Positions 1 to 10,950 of a stretch of 39,014 nt of DNA are shown piece by piece (positions within the stretch are counted from its first letter, which is position 1; every line of letters starts with the position of its first letter). The DNA lies in NCBI RefSeq assembly GCF_001949145.1, contig NW_019091786.1:3356-42369 (forward strand). Reading direction: 5' to 3'. Source of the stretch: Acanthaster planci (Eukaryota > Echinodermata > Asteroidea > Valvatida > Acanthasteridae). The translations under genes were made by a program, and so were the position numbers. The notes under the pieces are model-generated. The model worked only from the letters and a program-made list of their open reading frames with translations, searched no databases and was not told where the DNA came from.

Positions 1-985
1 ACTTTTTTTTCGTATCCAAGTTTATATTTAACAGAAGCATTCTGTCAGTTTTCGTGAAGTGGATACTTCCAACGCCAATAGCTTTGTCAAATTGTGTGGG
101 GGTCTATCTGGCTGCTGGGCCGCTACTGACGATCCTGTTCGTTGAAGTTGTTAATTCATTTGCTTCGATCACTGACAGTTTCTGGGTTTGATTATTCTCA
201 ACCTCAAACGGGACACACAAGCACTAGGGTGAGACTGCGTGTGTGTTTTCGTGGATCGCGCCGAGTATGGGCTGATGAATAAACGTAAGTGAATTTAACA
301 CCAGTTTGCCCACCGCTTATTCGCGTATCATTTCTGGTTTTGTCAGTTGGGTAAGAAACAAGGTGAAAAATAACGTCCTTGTCCACACAGTTTCGAAGGT
401 CATATTTCTTTAAGGAAATTGAAGACAGGCGCGGCTGCATAAAAAGTGTATTTCGGCGATCGAAGCCACAGGGTCAACCGGGCTGTCAGTCACCCGTCAA
501 AAGAAAAAATCGTTTCACTCATCACCCGTGTTGCATTAAATCCACCGGGCATGACACGGTTTCCATCAATTTGAAGAAATTACGGCTTTGTTTTCCACCA
601 AAAATCCGTGTGTATGATCGTGGAGGAAGAAAAAATAATGATTTCTGAATGTTTGCAAAATTATTTTTTGGGATTGAAAATATTCTTTTCCTCGTACAAA
701 TTCATATTTTACAGAAACACTGGATACGAAAAGTGGATACTTCCAACGCGAATAGCTTTGTCAACTGTGTGGGGGTTCATTTGGCCGCTGGGCCGCTACC
801 AACGATCCTGTTCGATGGGTTTTTAAAATTCTTTTACAGATGTGTGTTCTCACACAGGACACTGAAATATTGTCCGTTAGGCATTGTGTGTTTTCTCGTG
901 TATCGCGCTGAACATAGGCTGATAAATAAGTGAATTTGACACCAGTTCAAGTTGCCAACAGCTTGTTCGTGCATCGTGTACGCGT
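1..985 (+). repeat. Diverged direct duplication (two copies)
   Basis: Two similar blocks lie head to tail. The first covers about 1-325 and the second about 675-985. Shared landmarks include AAGTGGATACTTCCAACGC at 57 and 731, a GTGTGGGGGT...CTGCTGGGCCGCTAC block, and the CGTGGATCGCG/CGTGTATCGCG segment at about 250 and 897, followed by GGCTGATRAATAA and GTGAATTTRACACCAG. The offset falls from 674 to 647 across the block because of internal indels. About 350 bases of unrelated sequence separate the copies. No convincing reading frame is conserved between them, so this is probably a non-coding repeat family or a local segmental duplication; the left copy is cut by the window edge. Confidence 0.75.
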
Positions 986-1399
986 TCGGCCGGGCACGCG
1001 GGGATTGCGGTTGACCTTAATTGGCTCAGATTGGTAACGGTCCATCCGGCTAACCGCAACTGCGTGTATTGCGTTCTCACACACGCACATATATAGCATG
1101 TTTTCCACTCCCTATACACGCACACACGCTTATTCGCGAATCGTGCAAACCTTTACTCTGGCCGTAACTGTACTTCTTTATGGCTGTTGACATAAAAGTC
1201 ATGATGCATTTGATTGTATGCCTAAAATGATACTTCCATCTAAAAAGTCCAAATTGATGTTGCTCCATTCATATTGTGTTTTAAGCTCAGACTCTGCCTG
1301 ACCTACCCCAGGGGGCTCCTTGACCAGTAAATAAATTGCATAATTGTTTGAATCCAATTTGAATCTACATCTGGATGGCAGTCACTGAAAAATTTCCCT
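986..1399. other. Gene-less stretch
   Basis: Continuation of the repeat-rich start, with CA/TG-rich short runs near 1077-1130. No coding signal or structured element is seen. Confidence 0.5.
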
Positions 1400-1444
1400 T
1401 AAAATGTCTCCTGCACCATTCAATATGGTGCAGGAGACATTTTA
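1400..1444. repeat. Perfect 20-bp inverted repeat, 5-nt loop
   Basis: The arm at 1400-1419 (TAAAATGTCTCCTGCACCAT) is exactly the reverse complement of 1425-1444, separated by TCAAT. Transcription would give a 45-nt hairpin with no mismatches. It is too short and too perfect for a typical animal microRNA precursor. It is more like the core of a palindromic transposon end or a recent local inversion. No other copy is visible in the window. Confidence 0.9.
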
Positions 1445-2099
1445 CAGTCACCAGTCACGGCCCAGAAACTCTGCAATAGATTGGTATGTGGTACGGAAGA
1501 CTTTTTCCTGTCTCAAGGTAGTCTTTGCTGACTGAAAGTTTCTCTTTGCACAGGGATATGTATCGTTATTTCTCAGTCTCTGACTCAAGAAAGGTGGAGG
1601 TTTCCTCTACCCTTTGTCTTTAAACAATCTTCAACCTATCAATCTGTCAACTACATCTGATTTTTTCCATGCCTTAATTGAAATTTCCAATTTTACCTGA
1701 AGTGATTCTTTCCAAATACATGTAGTTTGTGAAAATGCACCCCAAATCATATACATTTAACCATCTTATGCAAGATAACATAGCACAGCATTATCTGGTG
1801 AAGCCTTCGTAACAAGTTTAATAGGCATTCTATGTAACAATTACTTGAAATATGTAATTTTTTGACAAATTTGTTACTTCCGCTAACCACTTTAACCCAA
1901 ACATTATTTGTACTTTAATAAGGACAGACACTGCACTGGTGATTTACACCGTTAAAACTGTCTCTTGCTGATGATATGGAAAGCTTCCTTGTGAACTAAA
2001 CATCTAATATCCATTGGCTTGATATCAACCACAACAAACAGAACTTCTCATTCAGCATGTGAATCACCGTTGTCTAGTAGCATCCTTTTGATCAGTTTC
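1445..2099. other. Gene-less stretch
   Basis: AT-rich sequence without a convincing reading frame. It may include a decayed 5' portion of the LINE that becomes recognisable from about 2100. Confidence 0.4.
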
Positions 2100-2990
2100 A
2101 ATCACTGAGTCACAGATTGAAGAGCTTGTGAAGTCCACAAAGAAATCATGTGATCTAGATCCAATGCCTGCTAATAGCTGGTGAATGACTGCCTTAATGT
2201 CTTGCTTCCACTCAACTCTTCCTTGGAATCTGATGTGTTTCCAAGGGACTGGAAAGAAGCTTCTGTCTATCTATTTCTGAAAAAAGATCAATCTAAAAAA
2301 CTTGATACAATTTTAGAAAATTATCGACAGATTAGTAATCTGCAATTCATTTCTGAATTGACTGAGAGATTAGTGTTTGACATGCATTGAAGACCACATG
2401 CCTGACCTGCATTGTTATGCATTCACATTTATCATTGAAACTGATGACACTTCTATGTACCAAACAGCTGTAGCCACAATCGAAAACTGTATTCAGGACT
2501 TCAGACATTGCATGTTGCATGATAGGCAAATGATCAATGATGCCAAGTGAGAATTCCTGATCATTGGAACAAGGCAACAGTTGGGCAACTCTGTAATCCT
2601 TCCACTCACGTGTCAAGAATTAGGGATCATAGTTCGACTTTGAAATGACAATGGACACCCATATCACTTTGGCTTGTTCTTCAGCTCTTAGCCTCCTTCA
2701 CAATATAGGCATGTTGTTCAATTCCTCTTTCACAATTCTAGTTCAGTGTTAACTCACGCATTGGTGACCAGCCGTCTAGACTATTGCAGCAGTCTTTGTA
2801 CGAGTCCAAAATGTTGCAGCTCGACTTCAATTTCCATTCAAGTTCCAAAATGTAAGATCAATATTTTCATGGTTACCGGATGTGTGAGTGACTACTTTTA
2901 AAATCATTCTGTTAACATACATAGCCATTCGTGGTCTTGCTCCTAGATATTTAGAGGATCTTGTCATTATAAAGGAGTTCAGATAAGATT
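2100..2990 (+). mobile_element. CR1/L2-like LINE relic (reverse transcriptase)
   Basis: Degenerate non-LTR retrotransposon in sense orientation. At 2181-2390 the translation has the CR1/L2-type hallmark FPRDWKEASVYLFLKKDQ followed by ENYRQISNLQFISELTERLV, matching the 'NYRPISNL.FISK..E+.V' block just before the RT palm. Further on, in shifted frames, are an 'LNDAK.EFLIIGTRQQL'-like segment (about 2535-2585), a 'TSRLDYCNSL'-like segment (about 2763-2800) and AIRGLAPRYLEDL (about 2925-2965), all typical of the C-terminal part of CR1/L2 ORF2. Stops and frameshifts are frequent, so it is dead. It ends at the left border of the Tc1 element, suggesting the Tc1 inserted into or next to it. Confidence 0.75.
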
Positions 2991-4665
2991 AACAACAAAA
3001 TTATTTATACCCCTCAAATTTTAGGTTTTTCTTGTTTTCTAAAGAATGAAAGGTGAACACATGATATTTGGGCCATAGTTGAATATTTTTAGTTGTCAGG
3101 CATAAATGACTGATTGCTTTGGTTTTATCTCATTTGCATAACAAAGAGAAGGCTTCATTGTTTAAATTCTGACATGCTCAGAATTATTGATACCCTTCTG
3201 CATATCTTGGTATTTGGCTACATTCCTCTGAAATGCTTATGCTCCAGACATTCCTAAGATTCTGCATATTGTTTTGAATATATGCAACAGTGCATACATC
3301 CTCTAGAAATATATTAAGAATTTCATCTGTTGCAATTGATTTGTGGAATGTCATTGTCAATACTCTGCTTCTAGAGTATAAATTGAGTGCAATCGCAGAG
3401 TCTTCCTCAGTTGTTGCAAACATGGCAAAAACTAAGAAATTTGGCAAGGATTTTTGCATGAGCATTGTGAATGCCCACAAAGATGGGAAAGGCTGTGAAG
3501 CCATTACCCAGCTCTTCAGAGTACCAATTTCCACCGTATAGGGCATCGTCAAGAAGTTCAGTACTGAGAAAAACATCGGCAAGCGTGGATGGAAGGTGAA
3601 GATGTCTCTTTCTCTGGTTAGGAAAGTGTGCTGTGAGGCCCCTTTCCAATCCCAGAACAACAATCAAGGCACTTCAGGAGAACTTGGGTGAGATGGGCAC
3701 CAAGGTTTCGGAGCAGACAATCTGCCATGCACAGCACAAGGAAGGGCTACATGGGAGTTGTCCAAGAAAGACTCCTCTCCTCAATCATAGACCCCTCTCC
3801 TCACTCACAATCATTGAAAAATTTGACTTGCATTTGCCAGAGGGCACTGAGACATTCATCAAAGTGTCTGGTCATCAGTTCTACAGTCAGACAAGATGAA
3901 AATGGAGCTGTTTGTTTACAGGGATATTTCCTTCTTTTTGCACAAGAAAGGTGAAGCATTCAACCCAAGTAACACTGAGCCAACCATGAAGTTGAGAGCA
4001 TTATGCTGTGGATATGTTGTTTCTCTGCAAGTGGGCCCGGCAATCTCATGAAAGTTGAAGCCATTATGAAGGATTCATCCAGATTCTGCAGGACAATGTC
4101 AAGCAGTCTGCAGAAAATCTCCATCTCAGCCCCAACTGGACATACCAACTGGACAATGATCCTCAACAGATTGCAAAGGCAGTTGTCAAGAAAGTGTTCC
4201 AGGAAAACATCATGGAGGTGCCACCATGGCCAAGCCAAAGACCAGACCTGAATCACATTGAAAATCTGTGGAAAACCCTCATGTCCAGGGTGCCTGCATT
4301 CCCTCCAATTTGAAAGAGTTAGAGGTCTTTGCCAAGGAAGAGCGGGCCATGATTGCCCTGGAGATGTGCCAAACCCTCGTGAACAGCTACACAAATCGCC
4401 TGGATGCTGTAATCAAAAACAAGGGTTTTGCAGTTTACTGTTTACTGTTTACTGTGATTATTAACTCTTATTGATAAAAGGTATGAATAACTCTGAGCAT
4501 GTCAGAATTTAAACAATGTAACATTTTCATTCTTACGGAATGAGGTAAAACCAAAGCCATTAGTCATTTCACCTGACAGCTAAAAGTATTCAACTGTGGC
4601 CAAAATATTATGTGCCCACCTTTTCTTTAGAAAAACACTCATGTATGTATGATTAATTTTTTTAA
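2990..4665 (+). mobile_element. Tc1-like transposon with long IR/DR-type inverted repeats
   Basis: About 1.68 kb. The left repeat (about 3025-3195) and right repeat (about 4475-4640) are inverted copies sharing TTTCTAAAG, GGCCAYAGTTGAATA, CTTTGGTTTTA and CATTGTTTAAATTCTGACATGCTCAG. Inside the left repeat a direct repeat occurs twice, as ATTATTTATACCCC (outer, about 3000) and ATTATTGATACCCTTC (inner, about 3183). The right side has matching sites in reverse. This is the IR/DR layout known from several Tc1-like subfamilies. The exact ends and the TA duplication could not be fixed: the right end may finish at CAGTTAAAAAAATT (reverse strand, about 4668). The internal transposase is broken. Confidence 0.88.
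3422..4430 (+). pseudogene. Tc1-like transposase (inactivated)
   Basis: The start MAKTKKFGKDFCMSIVNAHK (3422) and 'DGKGCEAITQLFRVPISTV' match the Tc1 N-terminal paired-like helix-turn-helix. An in-frame TAG follows at 3539-3541, then several frame changes. Middle block: PRTTIKALQENLGEMGTKVS (about 3650-3705). Catalytic landmarks survive in scattered frames: SDKMKMELF (first Asp, about 3890), QLDNDPQQIAK (second Asp, about 4150) and PSQRPDLNHIENLWK (DD34E Glu region, about 4230). The C-terminus ends as AVIKNKGFAV near 4430, the usual Tc1 end. A full Tc1 transposase is about 340 residues, so the length is intact but the frame is not. No active protein is expected. Confidence 0.9.
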
Positions 4666-5304
4666 CTGAATCATCTCAGGTGAGCAAATAATGGCCTTTT
4701 TAAAAAGTTATCTTAGGTGGTAAAATGTTACCCACAATTGGTAATAGGGCATTTGCAATGGCTTTTCCAAAGTTATGGTATACCTTGCCATGGCACATAC
4801 GGAGCAAACAGAGTCTGCCTTCATTTGTAAAGTTAAATTTGCTTTTTAAATGTTGCAATGCACGCTGATGCTTATCAGTTTCATCCCAGTAGGTATTTAT
4901 ATGTTAGCTTTAACCCTAACCCTACATAATACCACAAATTATTAGTTGTAGTAAAATATAGTAATCAGTGCTGCCGCTTGTAAGAGGACATGACCGCATT
5001 GTTCTTTGAAGCCATAAAATACAATAGAAAAGACAATGTACCATACAGTGCTCTGGCACTATGAATGCATGGCTTTATTATTCTCTGTGTGAGTAACAAT
5101 GGAAGTAATCTAGCCAGAAGTAGTAATTTGTAGCACTAGGTCCTTCAGGCTCAGGCTATTACTTAGTATTTGTAGTACTGAGTACTGTAAGCCAAACAAT
5201 ATGCTTGGCTGTTGGGGTTAATGTAGGTTCGGTTGTGTTTTTCCAAATTTTAGTGTCGCCGTGTCTGGTAGTTAGCTTTCTTATAGTGTTGGTAGGGTTA
5301 GAGG
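4666..5304. other. Gene-less stretch with a short telomere-like run
   Basis: AT-rich, non-coding. TAACCCTAACCCT occurs near 4911-4923, two units of the animal telomere repeat. It is too short to be a real interstitial telomere array on its own. Confidence 0.5.
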
Positions 5305-5395
5305 CGTCCGTCCCCTGGAAAGATCGAGACATCACCGATGCCAGCGGGGGCTATAGGTCTAGGTAGAAGTATTGCCCCTGTTGGCGGGACAGACG
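5305..5395 (+). ncRNA. Candidate structured RNA: two adjoining stems
   Basis: An inner stem pairs 5340-5351 (GCCAGCGGGGGC) with 5374-5385 (GCCCCTGTTGGC). As RNA all 12 positions pair, two as G-U. An outer stem pairs 5305-5314 (CGTCCGTCCC) with 5386-5395 (GGGACAGACG), with one mismatch. The two stems abut on their 3' sides (5385/5386), leaving a 25-nt strand on the 5' side. The block is also more GC-rich than its surroundings. I do not recognise the family; a SINE head, a self-cleaving ribozyme or a chance fold are all possible. No Pol III boxes or terminator were established. Confidence 0.3.
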
Positions 5396-5601
5396 TATCC
5401 CCATACTGCGGTTTGGGTACTAGCACGGTGGCATTACAGTACATTACTTAACTTCCTATCCTGGTTAATTTTAAGCACATGTCTCCTTAAGTTGTACCGC
5501 TGCTGCACCTTTGATTATTTTTAGGGAAACGGTGCATTGTAATTTTTACTTGTTAATTACAAAAACACAGGGCTTCCTACATTTTGTGACTGGACAACAA
5601 A

Positions 5602-5718
5602 ATGGCAGCTGCATATGATGCTTCAGGCGGGGGGGCAATGGATTTTGAGGAAGTTGAATTGTGTTTTTCAGGGTATCTACATCAGAAAAGAAGTGCACAT
5701 CCACACAGCCCCCTCTAG
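5602..5718 (+). CDS. Possible short start exon, unrecognised
   Basis: ATG at 5602 opens a short frame beginning MAAAYDASGGGAMDFEEVEL, with a composition like a genuine protein N-terminus (Ala/Gly-rich then acidic). The frame closes at a TAG near 5716. A splice donor before the stop is not obvious. No homologue is recognised. It may be the first exon of a lost gene or chance; the surrounding 5750-6780 region has no further support. Confidence 0.15.
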   Translation: MAAAYDASGGGAMDFEEVELCFSGYLHQKRSAHPHSPL

Positions 5719-6782
5719 GTATGCCATTTGTGCAAGAAATCAAACAAAGGTGATAAAAAAGGTGATTTCTGAAGTGTGTTGGTTTCAGTCTTTTTTCAAA
5801 TTTATAGTATGTACCTTTAACACAACATAATTTTGTTCATTATATGAGCAAATTTTTGGGCAGTTCAATTGTTGCCCCTCCTGTTGGAAGGTGATTTCCC
5901 TCAAGAACCTATTTATAGTGGTGACATCATTTGATTGGAGGACCTCTAGTCTGTTCCATGCCTCAAAAGGAGATAAACAAATCTTCTCTGTTACATTGAG
6001 AAACTGTTTTGTTAACGAGCTATACATGCACCTTTGTAAGCAAAAGGAAGCTACATAATTGGATCCCCACACAACGACAGTTTCTTGGACACATGATGAA
6101 AATTGTGTAAAGAAAATCGAGCAATGTGATTGGTCTCCTGTTGTTCAAATGTTTGGTGCGTTTAGTATTGTTTACTTGGATATGTGACAGATACTTTTAC
6201 GGTAGCCTAAAAAATCTACGTCTGTCTGTATGTACATGTACACACATGAAAACGATGATGCTGTGTGGGTGTACGAGTACAACACTATCATGGCATGTAA
6301 TATATATTCCCTGAATATTGTTACGATTACTAAGCTTGAATACTCTGTACTTGTGATTTTTGGACACCTCAAAGGCACCACTGTGCCTGACTTTTACACC
6401 AAATTCAGCTGGAGTAATGCTGTATTGCACCCTGTTCATCCCATCAAGACCCTCCTTTGTGGCTTGTGTGACACATGTATATTGAAGTACATGTATTTGA
6501 AAGTATTGAGGGCAAGATCAAATGTCTGGCTGGACGACAGCTTTTTGAAGTGCCTGAATTTTTGGTTAGCAAAAAAAAAGTCTTGCTGTCAATTTTTTAA
6601 CTAAATAAGCTTATAAATTAAGAGGAAGTGACCATTTTAACATCACAAAGGAATGTTCCCAAATGTACAAATGTAGTTCGGGGGAAGGGGAACAGTGTCA
6701 ACATCGACCCCATCCAATGCCAATAAAAATTCATGATTACAAAACTCCAACAACAGATTTGTTTCCGTTTCAAAAATATAAG
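5719..6782. other. Gene-less stretch
   Basis: Only unsupported open frames on both strands (for example 6230-6604, plus). These show no recognisable motifs, and TGTACATGTACA-type repeats lie at about 6230. Nothing convincing is seen. Confidence 0.4.
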
Positions 6783-7040
6783 GGTAATTCCAGAAATTAG
6801 GGGTCCAAAATTGTGACATTTTTGTGTCCCTGTCACATCTGACCTTTGTTATTTGATTTGGAAATATCACTGGAATCAATTTCAAACTATTACTATTTAT
6901 TTGGCAGGTAATTTGCATTAATTCGTCACTCTTGGAAAATAAAAAATGTGTTCTGAACTTTATTTCAGATGTAACAGGGACACAAAAATTGGATAAAAAA
7001 AAAGAAAAAAAAAAAGATTGTATAATTTCTGGAATTACTG
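6783..7040. mobile_element. MITE-like element with ~60-75 bp inverted repeats
   Basis: The left arm, about 6783-6843 (GGTAATTCCAGAAATTA ... TTTTTGTGTCCCTGTCACATCTGA), is mirrored by the right arm, about 6964-7040 (TCAGATGTAACAGGGACACAAAAATT ... TATAATTTCTGGAATTACT). The right arm has gained an A-rich insertion (about 6994-7016). The core of about 120 bp is non-coding. This is the layout of a non-autonomous DNA transposon. The target-site duplication is not clear, so the superfamily is not assigned. Confidence 0.75.
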
Positions 7041-8722
7041 ATAACAATAAAACTTGCGGGAGACAGTTTGCAGACATTTTTTTTTCAGTTTCCTTGGTAT
7101 CTCATAATAGTTGCCCATAAGTATACTGTTACTATAGTACTTTATGCAGTTCACACAACAGGCTCGTGGCAAACACTTACTCGCTCTTTTTTCAAAGTCA
7201 TTTTTCTCAAAAAGTAGGTTTGACTACAGCGATGTTTCCCGTCGTCTTGCTCACTTTTTATTTTTGAGCGGAGTGGGCTACAAGTATAATGGGGTGTCAC
7301 TGGAAAGCCCATTCCTTTCTTTTTAGTTTTAAATGTATATCTCAAAAAGTCATAAATGGGAATCTTCCCTTCATATGCCATGGCAGGTCACATTTGTGAA
7401 ACATCAAAATCTGGGAAAATTCTCCTTTTCTTAGCTGTATTGAGAGTGAAAATGTATATTCCTACAAGTTCAGAGACTGTTCTGTCACAGGTGGGAATAC
7501 AAAAAGACTTCTGCCTAGATAATTTTAAGGGCATCACATAGCAAGACACATCACTACTGCAAGCAAGCTAAAATGCGGATGTTTGTCATAGGGGTGTGCG
7601 TTTACAGGTATTTTGGGAACTGGGTACCCGTTTTATATCAGTATTGGGTACCAGTGTAACATATGAAGAACACTTGACACATGGCATTGCATGCATTTCT
7701 GGCAGACCGGACCATGTGCCCGAAACATATTGTTCTAAATCGACCTCTGAATCAGAGTTATGACTGCACAACTGGTTTTTTTCAGCAGCAGGAAAACACC
7801 TTCACCATTACAGTTCACATACAATATTGTAGAAATGTTTTGATATTGACAGGTGGGTACCAGGGTACCCTGCACAGGCCTAGTTAATGCTGACCTTGTC
7901 CCCTGGAAACTTGACAAACATTGAATTCTGCGTGATGAAACATTTGTTTCTTAAGTGGTGCTGAAGTAAGAGATTATCTGGAGTAGTGTAATTCTTCCAG
8001 AGTTGCAAACATCGACGGGAAGACAATCAGGGACCCCCATCAACATTTATATTTTATAACTTGTATGTGAACTGCAGTGGCTTAAATTTAGTCTTGTTTT
8101 TTAGTCTTGGCTGTCTTAATTTATGTTTCCTTTAAAATTGTTAATTCAAATTTAATAGTTTATCATGATTTGTGTTAATGGTATGTGAAGTGCCTAACCT
8201 ATGAATTTGGCATATTTGGTACTATGCAAAAACGAATGAATGAAAGTCTTTTGCATGTACATGTACATGTGTATGTGCAATTAAATTCACACCAAAGTGT
8301 CCACCCCACATTGAGTTTAATCCATATGTAACCCCAAAATACAAATCCAAACTTACCAACCGATCTCTTCAGTGATCAGTTTCTTACAAATAGTGAACCC
8401 CCAAGCAACATCTCCCCCTTCCAAAAGGCAACCAAATCTGTCCTTGATGCATATGTCACACCCATTGACAGTGAAATCAGAGGAAACCCCCCAAAAGTAA
8501 TCCTAGCCATACACCAAGCAACTCTTAATCCACTTGTATTCTACAAATCTTTGTATTATCTTGCCTAAAAATGAAGAAAAGTCACCTCATGGATGTGAAA
8601 AACACCCTAATTAATGATTAAATATTCTTTGATTAGCCCAGTGTAGTTCTATTTTAAAAACTTATTCTTCAGTGTAACCATGCAAAAAGTAATGCCCAAT
8701 CATGGCCTTAAATAATAAGTAA
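7041..8722. other. Gene-less stretch
   Basis: AT-rich, without recognisable coding motifs. A GGGTACC-rich patch recurs at about 7620-7660 and 7853-7870, and a TGTACATGTACATG run lies near 8256-8275. Nothing else is supported. Confidence 0.4.
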
Positions 8723-10430
8723 CTAAACGCCACCGTAAGAGGGTACAGTCACCCTCGTCTGGTCAGCAATATCTTCCAAAAATATGCAGTATTGAAATTT
8801 AATGAAACTAAATTCTGGTCCATCACAGGTTCTCCCACTGGCTAGCCAACTCCAAGGGATTGATTGGATGTATTTGTACTTTGACCACAGTATTAAATCT
8901 GAAATATCTTTTTCCTCTTCAACACTAAACATCTGTTTACACTAATCAATAATCATACATTACACTCTTCAAGATTATTCTGTAAACTACTGTTTTCTTT
9001 CTGAACAAACACCTTCAACTTCCATGAAACACCTTTTCAGGAAAATATATGGGGAAAAATGCAATTCTCCTATACATGCCTCTATTAGAGGCCGTCCAAA
9101 GTTTTCAACATTTTTCAAGTGATACAAATGCGTACAAAGGGGGCAGGGGGTCATAGGCCACGTACGATTTTTGGGTCCTGTAAAATGTTGATTTTTAGTA
9201 GTATTCTCATATATGTAAAACATGAAAAAATCAAGAAAAAACAAGCATTACATACACTCACCAGTGGCATGCTCAAAGCTGGCTCTGATGGAGAGTAATC
9301 CTGCAGGGTTTGCATGCCTCGTGCATGTAACTTTCCATGTACTATAGCCTACCCACCGTGGTGCGGCCCGGTATACACTGTGTTGATATGATGCACTGGG
9401 GGCTTGAGTACATGTACATGAACAATGTACGTGAAGCCCAGCCTATGAGCACAAGCACACAGTGCGATACGCTAGCAAAAGCATTGCAGTGGACTCCATC
9501 AAGATCTCTGTGCTCCCATAGCCATCACCAATCTTCAGCAAAAGTTGCCTGTTTGATGAGATCATCGAATCTCTCTGCCTGACTATTAAATTCTTGAAGG
9601 GATACCTGACCATTTCTTACACTTCCTATCCAAGGTGTAACAGGCTGAAACACTATCACTTCCATCCGGATTGACACCTGTCCTTGGTACATAAAACTCA
9701 GGTACACATTTACAAAATAAAAAATCTAGATTCTCTCGGAATCTATGTCTCTGGATAAATCAATTGTTACCAAGTCTAATACCAAGACTGAATGACCAGG
9801 CTTGCTACAAGGACTCAAAGTACTCTCTGCCTTGCATGGATTCTACCCAAAGTGAGACCGTTGTCACCAATAAATGATACAGTGACAATTCAATGCTGTA
9901 ACTCATAATCAAATTGAAAAGTGTGCTTTCTTAAACATTTTACAAAACTGCCAGAATAAGACAAAACTCTTTTTTCTCTCTTTTCCTTAGCCAATACTCT
10001 AACACAATGAGGGTAACTCTGACCTTTCTAATCAGTTGTAACACAGAAGTCCCAGATGGCAGGGATACTCTGCAGTGCTCTCCAATTCAGTGAGCTATTG
10101 GGGAAACTGGATGCCTCAAGTCCGTCCAACATCTCACTGGGCATTGCAACCTGCCCACCTGAAAGAAAAAGGCTAGACCAATTATTTAATGACTGAGGCA
10201 ATCCGTACTTATTACTTAGTATTCTTTGAGATTGTCTGAAATGCAAGGAATTGGAGCCACCAACGGTTAGGGGTTCCCCTACGTTTTTGTTACTAACTCC
10301 CTCTTAATCCTGATCAAGAGGTTAAAGCCTGTGACAGGACTTCCCAGTCTGATTCCTCATCTGACTTCTCAGTTTAACTTTCAGTTTCACTTTCAGCCAA
10401 TGGGCCTAATATGCCCAAGTATTTCCCGTT
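8723..10430 (-). pseudogene. Unrecognised coding-like segments, minus strand
   Basis: Several minus-strand pieces look like protein rather than noise, but no family is recognised. (1) 10300-10420: an acidic stretch with ESETES and EKSDEESDWEVLSQALTS, broken by stops. (2) 10031-10160: a segment preceded by a good acceptor (TTTTTCTTTCAG) that begins GGQVAMPSEMLDGLEASSFP and ends at a TAG. (3) 9535-9707: a frame with PVTPWIGSVRNGQVSLQEF and ERFDDLIKQATFAED. (4) 8723-8932: a frame with SIPWSWLASGRTCDGPEFSF. Splice phases do not join cleanly. They could be exons of a decayed gene or remains of an unknown transposon. Confidence 0.22.
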
Positions 10431-10898
10431 TACTACCTTTTTTGGGCCACTGCTGTGACCATTCAAGGGATGAATTCAATAGAAATTGTACATGCTGATA
10501 CCCCATTTTGCTTGTTATACACACACATAACATACAGGTTTCTCTCAGAGGTATCAGAAAGCATGTTGCCATGGTAAGATTGATTTTATTAGGTTTGCTT
10601 GGTATGACCTTATATGGTCATGTATTTATCGTTGTTACGTACGGCTTTTTTGCCTCTCTTACTAGTTGAGAAGCAGCCCTTATGTAGCAAGAAAGGCTTT
10701 AGGTTTTGAACAAAATCTTGGTCCCAATCACTACTGGTTCTCCCCAACATTTGGTCAGGAGAGATTGAGCATGTTCTCAACATAAAATGAACTCTCTGGC
10801 TACATCAGTATAGTGCACTGAGGAGTAGCATGATACAAACACCAAGTGCTGTAAAAGATCAGGTCATCTCTACCTATCCTGTTCATCCTTTGACTAAA

Positions 10899-10950
10899 TG
10901 TGGAATGTCATTGTCAATACTCTGCTTCTAGAGTATACATTAAAGTGCAA
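10899..10950 (+). repeat. Isolated fragment of the Tc1 element's 5' region
   Basis: Bases 10899-10937 are identical over 39 nt to 3342-3380, the region between the left inverted repeat and the transposase start of the Tc1 element. Similarity continues for about a dozen more bases (TTAAAGTGCAAT against TTGAGTGCAAT). No terminal repeat or transposase accompanies it, so it is a small stranded shard. Confidence 0.85.

Noticed and set aside
3184-4394. Minus-strand frames of 144-159 residues
   Set aside because: Antisense to the Tc1 transposase, whose motifs lie on the plus strand.
4911-4923. True interstitial telomere
   Set aside because: Only two units, without flanking degenerate telomere sequence.
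6993-7016. A-rich run as a retroposon tail
   Set aside because: It lies inside the right arm of the MITE-like inverted repeat, not at the end of a retroposed sequence.
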